46,645 bases of DNA from Thiotrichaceae bacterium (GTDB lineage Bacteria > Pseudomonadota > Gammaproteobacteria > Thiotrichales > Thiotrichaceae), in contig JALSJU010000101.1 of NCBI GenBank assembly GCA_026989145.1, positions 1-46,645 on the forward strand. Direction: 5' to 3'. Under the pieces are notes generated by a model. That model saw nothing but the letters and a program-made list of their open reading frames with translations, ran no database searches and was not told the DNA's origin. Below, in pieces: positions 15,820 to 25,035 of the stretch. Position numbers and translations under genes: made by a program. Every line of letters starts with the position of its first letter. Position 1 is the first letter of the stretch.

Positions 15820-16668
15820 ATGTTAACTACCAACCCATTCGCAGAGCTTGCAAATGTCTCAGAGCTAATCTCGCCGACAACGATGCAAATTTATGCGGTT
15901 TTAATGTTTCTTTTAGTTGTCGGGGGGACCATCCTTGACATCGTTCATAAAAAAAGTATGAAGTACTTTAATGAATACACCGACAAGGCTGCTGCTAAAG
16001 CGACAAGGCAAGTAAGCGCAGCTGATATGACGGGAATGCGAGTAAAGGTTCTAACGAGTGAAGTTTTAACCTCGTCTGAGTTTTCAAATCAAAAACGTCG
16101 CATGTCGCATTTACTAACAATGTATGGCTTTACGCTTTTTGTTATTACATCAGCGATTATGATCTTTTTCTACGGCGATGCCTCGGGTGGGAAAACGCCA
16201 GCAATTTGGCCAGTACTATGGCACCTTGGTGCACTAATGCTATGTGTGGGTGGTTACTGGTTCTGGTTTGCTATCCGTGTGGATGTTGCGGCAGAAGGTA
16301 AGAAGTGGTACGACATCGCGCCAAAAGCTGATATGTTTATTCTTTCTTTGTTGGGTACATGTACCTTTGCATTGCTTTGGTCCTTTACCAGTGGTGCTGG
16401 AATTTTCTTCCTACTCTTCCTCATTTCTAGCTTGTTCTTATTTGGTGGTGTGTACTGGTCAAAATTTGCTCATATGTTCTTTAAGCCTGCTGCTGCTTAT
16501 CAGAAGAAAGTGCTTGAAGCGAATGGGCATAACCAGAACCTTCCTTATGTTCCTGATTTATCAAGTGCTGAAGTACATGAAAAGTACCCTGATATTCCTA
16601 CTTATATGGGTAAAAACCCGCCTAATATGGGTCCGGGTATCAGACGTGAACCTGCAAATCATTACTAA
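15820..16668 (+). CDS. aprM: APS reductase membrane subunit AprM
   Basis: This inner-membrane protein is thought to anchor AprBA and pass its electrons to the quinone pool in sulfur oxidisers that lack QmoABC. It has 282 residues and about five hydrophobic helices: TMQIYAVLMFLLVVGGTILD, then MYGFTLFVITSAIMIFFYG, PVLWHLGALMLCVGGYWFWF, FILSLLGTCTFALLW and IFFLLFLISSLFLFGGVYW. The start is ATG 15820 because AAGGAG lies 10 bases upstream; an earlier in-frame ATG at 15793 has no such site. aprB follows 39 bases after the stop. I infer AprM from operon position and topology. Confidence 0.85.
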   Translation: MLTTNPFAELANVSELISPTTMQIYAVLMFLLVVGGTILDIVHKKSMKYFNEYTDKAAAKATRQVSAADMTGMRVKVLTSEVLTSSEFSNQKRRMSHLLTMYGFTLFVITSAIMIFFYGDASGGKTPAIWPVLWHLGALMLCVGGYWFWFAIRVDVAAEGKKWYDIAPKADMFILSLLGTCTFALLWSFTSGAGIFFLLFLISSLFLFGGVYWSKFAHMFFKPAAAYQKKVLEANGHNQNLPYVPDLSSAEVHEKYPDIPTYMGKNPPNMGPGIRREPANHY

Positions 16669-16707
16669 ATCAAATTAACCGTTAGAAGAATTTAAGAGGA
16701 ATTTATT

Positions 16708-17190
16708 ATGCCTACATATGTACATATGACTCGATGTGATGGTTGTGGCGAATGTGTTGACATTTGTCCATCAGATATCATGCATATTGATAAAACGATA
16801 CGCCGTGCTTACAACATAGAACCTAATATGTGTTGGGAGTGTTACTCGTGTGTAAAAGCTTGCCCACATCATGCAATTGATGTGCGAGGTTATGCGGACT
16901 TTACCCCACTAGGAAGTTCTGTTCGTGTACACCGTGATGAAGAAAAGGGTGTCATTGCTTGGAGAATCATCTTTCGTAATGGAAGTAAAGATTTTGAATT
17001 ACTTGCACCAATTACTACGAAACCATGGGGAGAAGGTATTCCTGATTTAAACACTGTTTCAGCGCCGAGTGATGAAATGCGTAATAGTCAGCTTCTTTAT
17101 AATGAGCCGAAGTATATTCGTATGGATGAGGGTGGTTTACATACACTTGAATCTAACAAGTTAACAATGAAAGAAGGAGTGTACTACTAA
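16708..17190 (+). CDS. aprB: Adenylylsulfate reductase beta subunit
   Basis: The 160-residue iron-sulfur subunit carries electrons from the FAD of AprA. Two [4Fe-4S] motifs are visible: CDGCGECVDICPSD (residues 10-23) and CWECYSCVKACPHHA (~46-60), followed by the long C-terminal arm that wraps AprA. In sulfur oxidisers the enzyme runs in reverse, joining sulfite and AMP to APS in the cytosol. Its TAA stop overlaps the aprA ATG (TAATG), so translation is coupled. Confidence 0.97.
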   Translation: MPTYVHMTRCDGCGECVDICPSDIMHIDKTIRRAYNIEPNMCWECYSCVKACPHHAIDVRGYADFTPLGSSVRVHRDEEKGVIAWRIIFRNGSKDFELLAPITTKPWGEGIPDLNTVSAPSDEMRNSQLLYNEPKYIRMDEGGLHTLESNKLTMKEGVYY

Positions 17191-19097
17191 TGGCTTATAA
17201 GACAATTATTGAAGATGATATTGATGTACTTGTTGCAGGTGCAGGCTTAGGTGGTACAGGTGCTGCTTTTGAAGCGAGATACTGGGGCAAAGACAAGAAG
17301 ATTATTATTGCTGAGAAAGCAAATATTGACCGTTCTGGTGCTGTTGCACAGGGTCTTTATGCAATTAACTGTTACATGGGTACACGTTTCGGTGAGAATA
17401 ACCCAGAGGATCACGTACGTTATGCGCGTATGGATTTAATGGGAATGGTTCGTGAGGACTTGCTGTTTGATATGGCTCGTCACGTGGATTCGGCAGTACA
17501 CCAGTTTGAAGAATGGGGTATGCCAATCATGAAAGACCCAAAGACAGGTAACTACCTGCGTGAAGGACGTTGGCAGATTATGATTCACGGTGAATCTTAT
17601 AAGCCTATGGTTGCAGAAGCGGCTAAGAAATCAGCAGATAAAGTGTATAACCGTATATGTGTTACTCACCTACTTATGGATGAGTCTACTGATAACCGCG
17701 TTGCAGGTGCTGTTGGTTTTAACGTGCGTACCGGAAACTACCACGTATTTAAGTCAAAGACTGTTATTGTTGGTGCTGGTGGAGCTTCAAATATCTACAA
17801 GCCGCGTTCAGTCGGTGAAGGTGCAGGGCGTGTTTGGTACGCACCATGGTCATCAGGTTCTGCTTACGGTCTTATGATTGAGGCAGGTGCTAAAATGACT
17901 CAGATGGAGAACAAAATCGTTCTCTGTCGTTTCAAAGATGGTTACGGCCCTGTTGGCGCATACTTCTTGCATCTTAAGACTTACACGCAAAATGCTGCGG
18001 GTGAAGAATATGAATCAAAGTGGTTCCCATCTTTATCAAAAGATATTGTAGGTAAAGAATACCTAGATACAGAAGGTCAGCATTTATCTCATAAGCCAAT
18101 TCCTACCTGTTTGCGTAATCATGCATTTATCAATGAGGTAAATGCAGGTCGTGGTCCCATTTACATGGTAACGACAGAAGCATTCCAAGATCCACATCTT
18201 GAAGAAATTGGATGGCATAACTTCTTAGGTATGACAGTTGGTCAGGCGGTACTTTGGGCTGCAACAGATGTTGACCCTAAATACGAAAACCCTGAGCTAA
18301 CAACGTCAGAGCCTTACGTAATGGGTTCTCATGCTACCGGTTGTGGCGCTTGGTGTTCTGGCCCTGAAGATCTATCACCAAAAGAATACTTCTGGGGGTA
18401 TAACCGTATGACAACCGTACAAGGTCTTTTCGGTTGTGGTGATGCAGTTGGTGGAACGCCGCATGCATTCTCATCGGGTTCATTTACTGAAGGTCGTTTA
18501 GCGGCAAAAGCTGCAATTCAATATATTGCAGATGGTAAAGCTGATGGTATTAATGTTAGTGATGCTCAGATTGAAAAACGTCGTGAAGAAGTTTATAAGC
18601 CAATGGATATTTACCGTACTTACCGTAATCATATTACAGCAGGTTCAGTAAACCCTTATTACATTAACCCAAGACAAGGCCTAGATCGTTTGCAAAAGAT
18701 TATGGATGAGTACTGTGGTGGTGTAACGGTAAGTTACATGACGAATGCTAATCTTTTAAATATTGGTCTTAAAAAGATGGGTCTGCTTGCTGAAGATTGG
18801 CAAAACGGTATTGCTGCAGAAGATATTCATGAATTATTGCGTGCATGGGAGCTTAAGCATCGTATATTGACTTCTGAATCTGTTTTACAGCATACACTTT
18901 TCCGTGATGAGACTCGTTGGCCTGGTTATTACTACCGTGGTGATAAGATGAAATTGGATGATAAGAACTGGCATGTATTAACAGTTTCTCAGCGTAACCC
19001 TGAAACTGGTGAGTACACGATGGAAAAAGCACCGCTTTATCATTTGGCTGATAATGATGAAGGTGGTAAAGCTGGTAAGCTAGAGAAAAAGAAGTAA
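17190..19097 (+). CDS. aprA: Adenylylsulfate reductase alpha subunit
   Basis: This 635-residue flavoprotein of the succinate dehydrogenase/fumarate reductase superfamily interconverts APS with sulfite and AMP. The FAD dinucleotide loop is near the start (VLVAGAGLGGTGAAFEARYW), with the flavin end motif FGCGDAVGGTPHAFSSGSF near residues 415-433. The conserved RWPGYYYRGDKMKLD lies near 570-585. Length and order match AprA of sulfur-oxidising bacteria. It ends the operon, 40 bases before a terminator. Confidence 0.98.
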   Translation: MAYKTIIEDDIDVLVAGAGLGGTGAAFEARYWGKDKKIIIAEKANIDRSGAVAQGLYAINCYMGTRFGENNPEDHVRYARMDLMGMVREDLLFDMARHVDSAVHQFEEWGMPIMKDPKTGNYLREGRWQIMIHGESYKPMVAEAAKKSADKVYNRICVTHLLMDESTDNRVAGAVGFNVRTGNYHVFKSKTVIVGAGGASNIYKPRSVGEGAGRVWYAPWSSGSAYGLMIEAGAKMTQMENKIVLCRFKDGYGPVGAYFLHLKTYTQNAAGEEYESKWFPSLSKDIVGKEYLDTEGQHLSHKPIPTCLRNHAFINEVNAGRGPIYMVTTEAFQDPHLEEIGWHNFLGMTVGQAVLWAATDVDPKYENPELTTSEPYVMGSHATGCGAWCSGPEDLSPKEYFWGYNRMTTVQGLFGCGDAVGGTPHAFSSGSFTEGRLAAKAAIQYIADGKADGINVSDAQIEKRREEVYKPMDIYRTYRNHITAGSVNPYYINPRQGLDRLQKIMDEYCGGVTVSYMTNANLLNIGLKKMGLLAEDWQNGIAAEDIHELLRAWELKHRILTSESVLQHTLFRDETRWPGYYYRGDKMKLDDKNWHVLTVSQRNPETGEYTMEKAPLYHLADNDEGGKAGKLEKKK

Positions 19098-19136
19098 TTA
19101 CTATTAATTGCGTTTTATAAACGTATTTAATGTAGT

Positions 19137-19169
19137 TAAAAAGCCAGCATTCTTTGCTGGCTTTTTTTA
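19137..19169 (+). terminator. Terminator of the aprMBA operon
   Basis: AAAAAGCCAGCA-TTCTT-TGCTGGCTTTTTTT: strong stem followed by a T-run, directly after aprA. Confidence 0.93.
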
Positions 19170-19256
19170 TCCTTAACTTCAAGTGCTGTATCCTAGATGC
19201 TAGGATAGTGAATCTTTAACGGTAACAGTTTGAAGTAATTAAATATTGGAAGAAAC

Positions 19257-19607
19257 ATGAATATTATTGACCTTAAAGATGAAGATATATTAAAAGTTGC
19301 CAACCCTTATTGGGACGACCTTGTTAAGTACTCAAATAACAAGAATTATGGCGCTTTTACAAGACACTTTTCTTACGAAATGAAATTAGCAGCCAATGAG
19401 GTTGAAATTGGTAAACAATTTGCAAAAAGCCAGCTAACTAAAAATTTAGCAAAAGAGAGAGAATACTTAGGTATCATTCGTCGTGGGGAGCATGTAACTG
19501 TTCTTTACAAGCAAACAAATACCAAGCAAGAAGGTGAGTGGCTAGGGCGCTTAGTTTTAGGTTTTGAGAACGAAGAAATTAAAATTTTTGGCGCTACTCT
19601 TTTTTAA
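19257..19607 (+). CDS. Unknown small protein downstream of aprA
   Basis: This 116-residue soluble protein has no signal peptide, no cysteines and no motif I recognise. It starts MNIIDLKDEDILKVANPYWD and has a helical first half (ARHFSYEMKLA-like TRHFSYEMKLAANEVEIGKQ) and a beta-rich second half (YLGIIRRGEHVTVLYKQ, EWLGRLVLGFENEEIKIFGA). The second half resembles the small cone-like folds of the NTF2/SnoaL type only in a general sense. It is the first of four co-directional small genes between aprA and ppiD. Confidence 0.7.
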   Translation: MNIIDLKDEDILKVANPYWDDLVKYSNNKNYGAFTRHFSYEMKLAANEVEIGKQFAKSQLTKNLAKEREYLGIIRRGEHVTVLYKQTNTKQEGEWLGRLVLGFENEEIKIFGATLF

Positions 19608-19695
19608 AAAGTATTACTTTTTTACCGTAGATGGGGATTGAAAGCTCATTTAAATATGATTACCTTTACACTGTAGTATGGATTGCTAATAAATT

Positions 19696-20208
19696 ATGAT
19701 GAAAGAAATTATTCAAAAGGATAAGTTAGTTGAACTTAGCTATAAAATTGTCGACCAAAAATCAGGAGAAGTTTTAACATTGGTTGAGTTTCCTGTGGCG
19801 TATGTCCAAGGAGCAAGCTCTGTTTTAGCTCCTGAGGTGACTGCAGAATTAGAAGGTAAGTCGGTCGGTGATATTATTGAAGTACCTATTGATTGTAATC
19901 AACTTTACGGCCCTAGAGACGAGTCGTTGGTGTTTACTGATCGGATTGAGAATGTTCCTAAGGAGTATCATGAGATAGGGTTGACGATCACTATGGAAAA
20001 TGAAAAGGGTGATCCTAAAAACTTTATTGTCACTCGTTTTGATGATGAAACACTAACGGTTGATGGTAATAATCCGTTATGTGGCAGAGAAGTGATTTTT
20101 AAACTTGAAATCTTATCAGTGAGGGATGCAACAGAAGAGGAGATAGCGCTAGGTGGTAAGCCTGATGATGATTCTGCTCCTGAAATAGACGGGATGGTTG
20201 AAATCTAA
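19696..20208 (+). CDS. SlyD-like FKBP-type peptidyl-prolyl isomerase
   Basis: The 170-residue cytosolic protein has a split FKBP domain with an inserted IF chaperone domain, as in SlyD: VELSYKIVDQKSGEV at the start, FPVAYVQGASSVLAPEVTAE, then the IF insert (VPIDCNQLYGPRDESLVFT, where SlyD has AYGxxDxxLV), and the closing strand PLCGREVIFKLEILSVRDAT. The His/Cys-rich metal-binding tail of E. coli SlyD is missing; the tail is short and acidic. Two ATGs in tandem (19696, 19699) are possible starts. Prolyl isomerase and holdase activity is inferred from family. Confidence 0.82.
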   Translation: MMKEIIQKDKLVELSYKIVDQKSGEVLTLVEFPVAYVQGASSVLAPEVTAELEGKSVGDIIEVPIDCNQLYGPRDESLVFTDRIENVPKEYHEIGLTITMENEKGDPKNFIVTRFDDETLTVDGNNPLCGREVIFKLEILSVRDATEEEIALGGKPDDDSAPEIDGMVEI

Positions 20209-20256
20209 TCAGGAAAGACTTGGAGCGAGAGTCTCTAAAACCAATAGGGCAATAAA

Positions 20257-21096
20257 ATGATTAATAAATCACTAGCAGTATTTGAAAAAGAACTTACAAG
20301 CTTAGATGAAAAATTAGCACCATTAGAATGGGCTACGCCAAGAAATAATTTAGGTTATGCATTGATTGCTGTCGGTCAAACAGAATCTGGTGTTGCCTAC
20401 TTAAAAAAAGCCATTGCTGAAATGGAAGATGCGCTGGAACTAGTTAATCCAAAAGAGGCGCGTGATGAGTGGATTTCTCTACAACTTACCTATGCCGCTG
20501 CACTTCATGCTTTAGGTCAACGTAACACAGGAGAAACGGTCTCGCTTCTTAATAAATCAATGGAAGCTTATAAAAAAATATTGCCGCTACTGAAGCGTCA
20601 AGAAGCTCCCTTGGAATGGGCGCTAATGATGCATAATATCGCCATGGTTTTTCAAGATTTAGGCGAGCATTCAGAAGGATCAAGAACCTTAGAACGGTCA
20701 ATTACCGCGTACAATAACGCTCTAACGCAGCGCTCTGCAAATGTGGTTCCTTTGCAGTGGGCGCTTTCTCAAAATAATGCTGCAGTATCGTTACAAGTAT
20801 TGGGAGAATTACAACGGGATCCAAAAATCTTAGATGATGCTGTTGTGTCATATGGCAATGCCTGTCATAAATTGACACAGTCAAAACACGCTGTGGCTTG
20901 GGTTATTACAACAGGTAATTTAGGCTGTGTGCGTACAATATTGGCAGAAATAAATAGCGATGCCGAAATGGGGCGACAAGCGCTAAATAACCTAAATGAG
21001 ATTGTCGAGTTTTTAACTGAAGCCACGAACACAAAATACTCAGAAATTGCAGAACGCTACCGAGATAAGGCGCAAGCGGTTTTAGATAATATATAA
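20257..21096 (+). CDS. TPR-like repeat protein
   Basis: The 279-residue soluble helical protein has at least four repeats of about 55 residues, each opening with a PLEWA-like motif: APLEWATPRNNLGYALIAVG (~22), ARDEWISLQLTYAAALHALG (~70), APLEWALMMHNIAMVFQDLG (~123) and VPLQWALSQNNAAVSLQVLG (~175), then HAVAWVITTGNLGCVRTIL (~222). This is a long variant of tetratricopeptide repeats and suggests a protein-protein scaffold. There is no signal peptide. It lies 48 bases after the FKBP gene, so both may act together (inference). Confidence 0.8.
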   Translation: MINKSLAVFEKELTSLDEKLAPLEWATPRNNLGYALIAVGQTESGVAYLKKAIAEMEDALELVNPKEARDEWISLQLTYAAALHALGQRNTGETVSLLNKSMEAYKKILPLLKRQEAPLEWALMMHNIAMVFQDLGEHSEGSRTLERSITAYNNALTQRSANVVPLQWALSQNNAAVSLQVLGELQRDPKILDDAVVSYGNACHKLTQSKHAVAWVITTGNLGCVRTILAEINSDAEMGRQALNNLNEIVEFLTEATNTKYSEIAERYRDKAQAVLDNI

Positions 21097-21140
21097 GCAT
21101 GACCTTGTGTTGTGCCTACCACACGTAAGAGGATGAAATT

Positions 21141-21551
21141 TTGGCAATAAATGAAGCAACAGTGGCCTTCGTGATGGGTGGCTACAGTTTTGATACAGAT
21201 GAAGTGTCGCAGATTCTAGAAATAGAACCTACAGGTGTCATGAACGGTGGTACCCGAGTGGGAGATGATCTACCTGCAGTGAGTTCATGGGAGTATGCAT
21301 CTGAAAAGGTACTCGATGATGAAATTGATATTTATTACATGACACGTATGTTGATTAAGGAAATTGAACCTGCTAAAGATAAAATTATCATTGCAGCAGA
21401 GCGTTATAACTTGGTGCCTAAAATCGTAGTCAAACTCATCATTTCATCTGATAAAGACGAGGCAGTTCCTGATATTGGTATAAGTACTAGAAACCTACGA
21501 TTTTTATCAGAGATAGGTGCATTTGTTGATATAAATATTAAAAAACGATAG
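21141..21551 (+). CDS. DUF4279-like small protein
   Basis: The 136-residue soluble protein resembles the DUF4279 family: a paired beta-alpha layout beginning ATVAFVMGGYSFDTDEVSQI with the family-like EIEPTGVMNGGTRVGDD and the segment VSSWEYASEKVLDDEIDIYY. The start is TTG 21141, with AAGAGGATG-like sequence upstream. DUF4279 proteins turn up beside toxin immunity and other small defence or regulatory genes, but no function is known and nothing here proves one. It ends the small-gene run before ppiD. Confidence 0.65.
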   Translation: MAINEATVAFVMGGYSFDTDEVSQILEIEPTGVMNGGTRVGDDLPAVSSWEYASEKVLDDEIDIYYMTRMLIKEIEPAKDKIIIAAERYNLVPKIVVKLIISSDKDEAVPDIGISTRNLRFLSEIGAFVDINIKKR

Positions 21552-21628
21552 GTTCTTCAGGTCAAGTCTCATTAAACCTGAGTTTCTTGGAATCTGTGAA
21601 TTAATTAATGTAAAATAAACCACTTGAG

Positions 21629-21665
21629 ATTCAGCTTTCGAAGGGCTTTGCTGAATATTTTTAGA
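21629..21665 (+). terminator. Possible terminator after the small-gene run
   Basis: ATTCAGC and GCTGAAT pair around 14 bases and are followed by ATTTTTA. This would end the transcript from the 19257-21551 genes before ppiD. The T-run is short. Confidence 0.4.
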
Positions 21666-21727
21666 GATCTTTGCAATGTGCTCTGCACAATGTAACGTTT
21701 TTTACCAGACTATAAAAAAGAGATATT

Positions 21728-23614
21728 ATGCTTCAGAGTATTAACGATAGAGCGAGCAGTTGGCTGGCTTATGTAATTATTGGATTGATTGTATTTTCAT
21801 TTGCGCTATTTGGAATTGGCTCATACCTAGGAGGGAGTGGTGCACTCGTTGCAGCGACAGTAAACGGCGAAGAAATTCTGGCTGACCGGATTCAAAGCAC
21901 CGTTGTTTCATTGCGCCAACGTGGTCAGAATGATCCTGCAATTAAACAAAAAGTTTTAGAAGCGGCAGTTAATGATGTTATTTTAAGTCAGCAAGCCAAA
22001 GAAAATGGTTTTAGAGCAAGTAACCAAGAAGTCTATGACTGGATTTCATCAAATCCAGAGTTCCAAAAAGACGGAAAATTTGATCCTGTAACTTATGAGT
22101 TATTACTCGCGTCATCGCGACGTTCTAAAGCCGATTATGAAGCGGGTATAAGAACCATGTTAACGAATCAACAAATGACTCGTACTATCAGTGATTCCGC
22201 CTTTTTACCGGCAGCCGAATTAGAGCGTTTTCAAAAATTACAAAATCAAATGCGTAGTGGGGAAACATTCACCTTAAAAATGTCTGACTATGAATCTAAA
22301 GTAACGATAAATGATGCTGACATTAAACAGTATTACGATACAAATCTTGCGAAGTTCATGACGAAAGAGAAAGTGAAACTACAAGCTGTTACGTTGAACC
22401 AAGCTGATTTAGAAGATAAAGTAGAATTAATGGATGATACTTTACAAGCAATTTACGATGATAATCTTGATCGTTACGTGGAGCCTGAGCAACGTAAGTT
22501 AGCACATGTTTTAATTAAAATAGGCGAAGGGCCTGATGCGGAAACACAGGCAAAAGAGAAAGCCTTAACACTTTTTGATGACATAATTGCAGACAAAATT
22601 ACATTCGAAAAGGCAGCAACAACGATTTCTGAAGATAAAATTGCTGCGAAGAAATCAGGTGAGCTAGGTTTGATTGTTCGTGGTGATATGGGAAAAGCAT
22701 TTGAAACGGCTGCATTCTCATTAGAAAAAGGTAAAATTTCTGAGCCAACATTAACTGACGCCGGTTTTGAAATTATTAAGTTACTGGATATTATACCTTC
22801 AAAGCAAAAAACATTTGATGCAGTCAAAGTGGATATCGAGAAGGAATATCGTACAGAGCAAGCAGAAAAAACCTTTGCTAATAACTCTGAAAAACTAGAA
22901 ACCCTAGCCTTTGAAAATGACTCTAATTTAGACATGGCAGCAGATTCACTTGAAACTAAAGTTCAACAATCCGGTTGGATAGAAAAGAGTGCAGTGTTAA
23001 AGCCAAGCCCTGATAATATTTTTATGTCACCCAAAATATTGGGAACAGCATTCACTGAAGATGTATTAAATAAAGGGAAGAATTCTGAGTTAATAGAGAT
23101 TGATAGTCAAACGGTGGCAGTAATACGTGTGCAAGATCATCAGTTGCCACAGCAAAAGTCTTTGGCAGATGTTGCTGAAGATATTAAAGCTATTTTAAGG
23201 GTTGATAAAACCCGTAAGTTATTAATAGAAAAAGGTGAATTGGCACTTAAAAAACTGAAAGATTCTGCTCAATGGAGCTCAATCATAGATACCATCGGAT
23301 CAACAGAAAGTCTTGAAAAACTAGAGGCAGTAAAGCGTACTGATAGAAAAGTACCAGCAGAACTTATTGATAAGCTCTTTAGTATGGGTAAACCGAGTAC
23401 TAATAAACCACTGTTTTCAAATGTGATATTGCCATCGGGTGATTATGTTTTAGTGGGTTTGAATGAGGTTAAAGAAGGTGTGGCTGAAAAAACAGAGGGT
23501 GATATTATGCAGACTGTTTTAACAAGTGCGTATGCCTCTGCAGAGCAAAATGCTTTGCTAAAGTCTTTACGAGACAAGGCTAAGGTAGAGTTTTTTCTTG
23601 AGAATATAGAGTAA
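21728..23614 (+). CDS. ppiD: Periplasmic folding chaperone PpiD (SurA/parvulin type)
   Basis: This 628-residue protein is anchored in the inner membrane by one N-terminal helix (WLAYVIIGLIVFSFALFGIG, residues ~14-33) and exposes a SurA-like chaperone domain and a parvulin domain to the periplasm. The N-terminus MLQSINDRASSWLAYVI is typical of PpiD. The parvulin-like core lies near residues 255-345 (RKLAHVLIKIGEG, SGELGLIVRGDMGKAFETAA). It helps newly exported proteins at the Sec translocon. In E. coli it directly follows hupB; here it is 11 kb away. Confidence 0.93.
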   Translation: MLQSINDRASSWLAYVIIGLIVFSFALFGIGSYLGGSGALVAATVNGEEILADRIQSTVVSLRQRGQNDPAIKQKVLEAAVNDVILSQQAKENGFRASNQEVYDWISSNPEFQKDGKFDPVTYELLLASSRRSKADYEAGIRTMLTNQQMTRTISDSAFLPAAELERFQKLQNQMRSGETFTLKMSDYESKVTINDADIKQYYDTNLAKFMTKEKVKLQAVTLNQADLEDKVELMDDTLQAIYDDNLDRYVEPEQRKLAHVLIKIGEGPDAETQAKEKALTLFDDIIADKITFEKAATTISEDKIAAKKSGELGLIVRGDMGKAFETAAFSLEKGKISEPTLTDAGFEIIKLLDIIPSKQKTFDAVKVDIEKEYRTEQAEKTFANNSEKLETLAFENDSNLDMAADSLETKVQQSGWIEKSAVLKPSPDNIFMSPKILGTAFTEDVLNKGKNSELIEIDSQTVAVIRVQDHQLPQQKSLADVAEDIKAILRVDKTRKLLIEKGELALKKLKDSAQWSSIIDTIGSTESLEKLEAVKRTDRKVPAELIDKLFSMGKPSTNKPLFSNVILPSGDYVLVGLNEVKEGVAEKTEGDIMQTVLTSAYASAEQNALLKSLRDKAKVEFFLENIE

Positions 23615-23672
23615 TATTATTCAGAGGATCCCCTTAAGTTAAATGAGTTTCTCTTGATATAGTATTGTTGCT

Positions 23673-23703
23673 AAGCCATGTTATGACTAACATGGCTTTT
23701 TTG
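23673..23703 (+). terminator. Terminator after ppiD
   Basis: AAGCCATGTTA-TGAC-TAACATGGCTTTTTTG: 10-base stem and T-run. Confidence 0.92.
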
Positions 23704-23736
23704 TTTTCGACGAGCGGTTTTTGTAGGTGAGTAATT

Positions 23737-25035
23737 ATGAACATTCATTTAAAAGCATTGGGTTGTCGCCTGAATGAGGCGGAGCTAGAGCAATGGTCAC
23801 GGGATTTCATTATGAATGGGCATCATATTGTCAAGGATGCGCGTGAAGCGGATATCGTGGTGTTAAACACTTGTGCGGTGACGACAGAGGCGACTAAAAA
23901 ATCACGCAAATTAATGAATCGCTTGCACCGAGAAAACCCGCAATCAAAATTGGTTGTTAGTGGCTGTTACGCGACTTTAGAGGAAAGTGATGTAGCAAAT
24001 AGACTAGGGGTAGATTTAGTTGTAAACAATCAAGATAAAGAAAAACTACCGTCAAGAGTCATGCAGGAATTTTCTGCTAATACCATGCCATTAGTAGCTA
24101 TGGAGCCTGAAGAGTCATCGTTATTTTTACGTGGTAAGCAGCGCGCTTTTATAAAAATCCAAGACGGTTGTCGCTATCGCTGTACTTTTTGTATTGTAAC
24201 AGTAGCAAGAGGCGAGGAGCGTAGTCGTCTATTAACTGATATTGTGGATGAGGTAAACCTTCTTTATCAACAGGGCATTCAAGAGGTCGTTTTAACGGGT
24301 GTTCATGTCGGTGGTTATGGCAGTGATATTGAATCTTCTTTGTATCAGCTCGTTAACGCATTATTGGTAGAAACGGATATGCCGCGTATACGCTTTGCAT
24401 CTGTAGAACCGTGGGATCTGCCTGAGGTGTTTTTTGGCTTATTCGAAAACTCACGCTTAATGCCGCATATGCACTTGCCTTTGCAAAGCGGTGCTGACTC
24501 AGTTTTAAGGCGCATGTCACGGCGTTGTAAAATCGCTGACTTTAGCAGTCTAATTAACCAAGCAAGAGATGTTATTCCTAATTTTAATGTGACTACCGAT
24601 ATCATTGTCGGTTTTCCGGGGGAGACGGATGCTGAATGGCAACAAACAATGGAAGCGATTGAGGCAATAGGTTTTGGTCATATTCATATTTTTTCTTATT
24701 CGCCCCGAGAAGGTACTAAAGCTTCTCGTCTCGCTAACCCCGTAGGGAGTGAGATTAAGAAATCCAGAAGCTTAGAGCTTCATGATTTGGCCGATAAGTT
24801 AAAGCAAGCCATGTTACAGCAACAATTAAACCAAACTGTAGAGGTATTATGGGAGAGCCCAAAAGCTTCTGATCTTGTAAATAAGCAGGGTGTGAGATAC
24901 GAGGGTTATACGCCAAACTTTTGTCGGGTTGAAACTTATGTTGAGAATACGGTCTTACTAGAGAGCCGAATAAAATCAACAACATTGATGGGATTGTCGG
25001 ATAACAAAGGCTTCTTAACAGGAAAAGTATCATGA
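23737..25035 (+). CDS. mtaB: tRNA N6-threonylcarbamoyladenosine(37) methylthiotransferase MtaB
   Basis: This radical SAM enzyme turns t6A37 into ms2t6A37 in tRNAs reading ANN codons. It has 432 residues. The N-terminal MTTase domain holds three cluster cysteines (ALGCRLNEAE, NTCAVTTEAT, SGCYATLEE). The radical SAM motif CxxxCxxC is at Cys145, Cys149 and Cys152 (DGCRYRCTFCIV), and a TRAM-like end follows. The CRLNEAE form with DGCRYRCTFC points to MtaB rather than MiaB or RimO. Its TGA stop overlaps the next ATG (ATGA), so the lipoprotein gene is coupled. Confidence 0.9.
   Translation: MNIHLKALGCRLNEAELEQWSRDFIMNGHHIVKDAREADIVVLNTCAVTTEATKKSRKLMNRLHRENPQSKLVVSGCYATLEESDVANRLGVDLVVNNQDKEKLPSRVMQEFSANTMPLVAMEPEESSLFLRGKQRAFIKIQDGCRYRCTFCIVTVARGEERSRLLTDIVDEVNLLYQQGIQEVVLTGVHVGGYGSDIESSLYQLVNALLVETDMPRIRFASVEPWDLPEVFFGLFENSRLMPHMHLPLQSGADSVLRRMSRRCKIADFSSLINQARDVIPNFNVTTDIIVGFPGETDAEWQQTMEAIEAIGFGHIHIFSYSPREGTKASRLANPVGSEIKKSRSLELHDLADKLKQAMLQQQLNQTVEVLWESPKASDLVNKQGVRYEGYTPNFCRVETYVENTVLLESRIKSTTLMGLSDNKGFLTGKVS

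Noticed and set aside
15281-19256. qmo, dsr or sox genes around aprBA
   Set aside because: Only aprM, aprB and aprA are present; flanking genes are iron uptake and small unknown proteins.
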